Shown: one piece after another, positions 63,101 through 64,000 of the stretch
How positions within the stretch are numbered: position 1 is the first letter of the stretch
How the letters are laid out: each line of letters starts with the position of its first letter
Source: Apteryx mantelli
Taxonomy: Eukaryota > Chordata > Aves > Apterygiformes > Apterygidae
Length of the DNA stretch: 64,000 bases
Assembly (NCBI RefSeq): GCF_036417845.1
Contig: NC_089981.1
Coordinates: 39,872,668-39,936,667 of the forward strand
Direction of reading: 5' to 3'
Program-made: the position numbers and the translations under genes
Notes under the pieces: generated by a model
Told to the model about the DNA's origin: nothing
The model's input: the letters and a program-made list of their open reading frames with translations, nothing else
The model's database searches: none

Positions 63101-64000
63101 GAACCCTCTTAACGTTTCTCTGATTATTATTGCTGTTGCCTTGTTTGCAAAATTAGGCAGAGAAGTGAAACGACCTGCCAAAGCTAGAATAGCATGAAAA
63201 TTAACATTTAGAGCCTGTATTTCATAACAGATACTTGAATGGCAATGTTCGTGTCTGCATGCAAGTTTATGTCAGAAATGAGAGAGATCAGGCAATGTCA
63301 AGTTAGTGTTTCAACACCATTTGACTGTAGACAGAATTGCATACGCTATACAAAATACCTATGGCACAACGAGTACTTATTTCTCAGTGGCCACTAAGAG
63401 GAGCTCTGTATCCATTAAAAGCTTGGAAATTGTGAATAGAGGGCATGAACAATTGAAGAGCAATGCCGTGCTTCTTAGTAGTGGATGCACACCAAATATT
63501 GTTTTGCTGTTGCCTGTTCTACTTCAACTATATGCCATGAATATCTCTCTGGAAATTATCTCAGTAGAACACTAATTCCCTTACTAAAGGAAATAGCATC
63601 TCCACAATGTGTCTAAGGTGCAAGTCATCTTATCTAACCATAGGCATTTGAAAACTGGGTGCCTGGTATAAGCTAGTCATCTAAATTCCATAGTCAATGG
63701 AACAAACGGGAGAATGAGTCGCTCTCTTGAAGACAATTCATCTATCTCAAAAGACAAAAGATGGAAAAATCATTCTTTGAAGCTGCCTCTTTCTCCATTG
63801 AAGGAACCCCAATGGTTAACTCGGACTAGCCACCCTCCTTTCCCTATGGTTAAGCTTGGCGACCATTCATCTTTCCCTCTACTTTCTAATTCACTTTTGA
63901 TTTTCAAACATTCTTCATGAAACTGGCTTCACCAACTATTAAACACAGCTATGTTCTCTATATAACCATCACATTCAATCTCTCCCATCTTTACTTACCC
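55772..64000 (-). CDS. APIP: APIP, methylthioribulose-1-phosphate dehydratase (3' five exons, 5' end off window)
   Basis: The product is a zinc-dependent class II aldolase-fold enzyme that dehydrates 5-methylthioribulose-1-phosphate in the cytosolic methionine salvage pathway. In vertebrates it also binds APAF1 and dampens apoptosis and pyroptosis. Five exons read from right to left join without frame error and encode 190 residues plus stop. The first visible codon is split at the window edge and corresponds to Gly53 of the 242-residue human protein, so the total length would match exactly. On that numbering the family's key residues are all present: Cys97, zinc ligands His115, His117 and His195, and catalytic Glu139. 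Every intron has GT...AG ends. Introns are about 2.56, 1.36, 0.5, 2.65 and 0.58 kb. No frameshift or internal stop is seen, so the gene appears intact. The promoter and first exons lie past the right edge. Identification rests on recalled family sequence and is very secure. Confidence 0.97.
55872..56451 (-). other. APIP: APIP last intron (580 nt)
   Basis: The intron has donor GTGAGT and acceptor TTAAG. No internal feature is recognised. Confidence 0.93.
56452..56619 (-). CDS. APIP: APIP exon, residues about 154-210 (third zinc ligand)
   Basis: This 168-nt exon has acceptor TTTAG and donor GTGAGT. It opens [19 protein letters not shown] and later encodes [19 protein letters not shown]. The histidine of RRHG is the third zinc ligand (His195 in human numbering), and the RHG-VYVWG block is a signature of class II aldolase dehydratases. 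It ends AT, and the next exon supplies the G of a methionine codon. Confidence 0.97.
56620..59271 (-). other. APIP: APIP intron (2.65 kb)
   Basis: The intron runs from donor GTATTT to acceptor TTTAG. It is AT-rich. The longest frame inside (about 95 codons at 57,929-58,216, opposite strand) has no protein-like features I recognise. No repeat family is identified. Confidence 0.9.
59272..59407 (-). CDS. APIP: APIP exon, residues about 109-154 (zinc ligands and catalytic Glu)
   Basis: This 136-nt exon has acceptor CTTAG. It encodes the HTHSKAA motif, whose two histidines bind the catalytic zinc (His115 and His117 in human numbering), and THQEMIKG, which carries the catalytic glutamate (139). 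It ends in GGYY plus two bases of Arg. The donor is GTATTT, a weaker match to consensus than the other APIP donors here. Confidence 0.97.
59408..59912 (-). other. APIP: APIP intron (505 nt)
   Basis: This short AT-rich intron runs from donor GTATGT to acceptor CTTAG. Nothing else is recognised in it. Confidence 0.93.
59913..60030 (-). CDS. APIP: APIP exon, residues about 70-108 (Cys97)
   Basis: This 118-nt exon has acceptor TTACAG and donor GTATGT. It begins PEDMFVCDI and ends with NAYTMR plus one base. It contains Cys97 in SQCTPLF, reported near the active site in the human enzyme, and the lysine-rich loop HKKLKK. A 13-unit AT microsatellite lies about 60 bases upstream of its acceptor. Confidence 0.97.
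60093..60118. repeat. (AT)13 microsatellite in APIP intron
   Basis: Thirteen uninterrupted AT units are followed by a short AC run. The tract lies about 60 bases upstream (in transcript sense) of the acceptor of the Cys97 exon, so its length could vary between individuals close to a splice site. Confidence 0.97.
60586..60795 (-). other. Candidate cryptic or poison exon in APIP intron
   Basis: On the minus strand a T-rich tract ending TTGTTTTACAG is followed 210 nt later by a consensus GTAAGT donor. If spliced between its neighbours, which meet in phase 0, the segment would read CTC TGA and stop translation at its second codon. It would then act as a nonsense-decay exon rather than add protein. 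Intronic pseudo-exons with good sites are common, so without transcript data this is only a possibility. Confidence 0.25.
61393..61441 (-). CDS. APIP: APIP exon, residues about 53-69
   Basis: This 49-nt exon has acceptor CTTAG and donor GTATGT. It finishes a split glycine codon and then encodes [16 protein letters not shown], the start of the substrate-binding part of the aldolase-II fold. It ends in phase 0. Its length and sequence match the vertebrate APIP exon. Confidence 0.96.
61442..63998 (-). other. APIP: APIP intron
   Basis: This intron of about 2.56 kb is AT-rich, with GTAAGT at its 5' end and CTTAG at its 3' end. It holds only short chance reading frames. I see no recognisable repeat or RNA gene in it. 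Confidence 0.85.
63999..64000 (-). CDS. APIP: APIP, last two bases of the upstream exon at window edge
   Basis: Read on the minus strand the window begins GG followed by GTAAGT, a consensus 5' splice site. The next exon begins with a single G that completes a codon. GG plus G gives glycine, which is what the family has before the Asn/Asp-Glu-Ile-Tyr segment. This phase match is the reason to call an exon end from only two bases. Confidence 0.8.

Noticed and set aside
1-64000. tRNA, rRNA, CRISPR, LTR retrovirus or mitochondrial insert
   Set aside because: Reading both strands, I found no cloverleaf with A/B boxes, no regular direct-repeat array, no paired LTRs or gag/pol motifs, and no mitochondrial gene sequence. 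A computed search would be more sensitive.

Overview
The window looks like nuclear DNA of a vertebrate, most likely a bird. Coding density is very low and exons are split by GT-AG introns. CR1 retroposon copies with the typical avian 3' end (tandem ATTCTGTG-type octamers) are present, and there is a MIR-like SINE relic. No bacterial, plasmid, phage or CRISPR feature is visible. The species cannot be fixed from the sequence alone.

The only gene I can identify is the 3' four-fifths of APIP (methylthioribulose-1-phosphate dehydratase, methionine salvage; also APAF1-interacting protein), on the minus strand from the right edge down to a stop codon at 55,772. Five exons (61,393-61,441; 59,913-60,030; 59,272-59,407; 56,452-56,619; 55,772-55,871) join in perfect phase. 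They carry the zinc-ligand and catalytic residues at the same numbering as the human 242-residue protein. The last two bases of the window (63,999-64,000) are the end of the preceding exon, followed by a consensus GTAAGT donor. The N-terminal 52 residues or so, the promoter and (by vertebrate synteny) the head-to-head neighbour PDHX therefore lie beyond the right edge.

Everything to the left (1 to about 55 kb) appears to be intergenic sequence downstream of APIP. In vertebrates APIP is followed on this side by EHF, so this is probably the EHF-APIP interval (human 11p13), known mainly for distal regulatory elements. It holds an ancient CR1 relic (8.45-9.57 kb), a MIR relic (13.4 kb), a CR1 in minus orientation (32.9-33.1 kb, with a diverged upstream part near 33.8-34.0 kb) and a well-preserved CR1 3' end in plus orientation (47.05-47.47 kb). 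It also has several CpG-enriched patches (2.2-2.5, 3.5-3.7 and 13.4-18.3 kb), AT-rich segments with homeodomain-type motifs, and homopolymer or G-rich tracts.

Two open reading frames just downstream of APIP on the same strand (53,174-53,587 and 54,571-54,840) look somewhat protein-like but match nothing I recognise. They are listed as low-confidence candidates. A possible 210-nt cryptic or poison exon lies inside an APIP intron (60,586-60,795). I found no undescribed biological system here. The best leads are these candidate exons, a cluster of perfect C/EBP palindromes, and the CpG-enriched patches.
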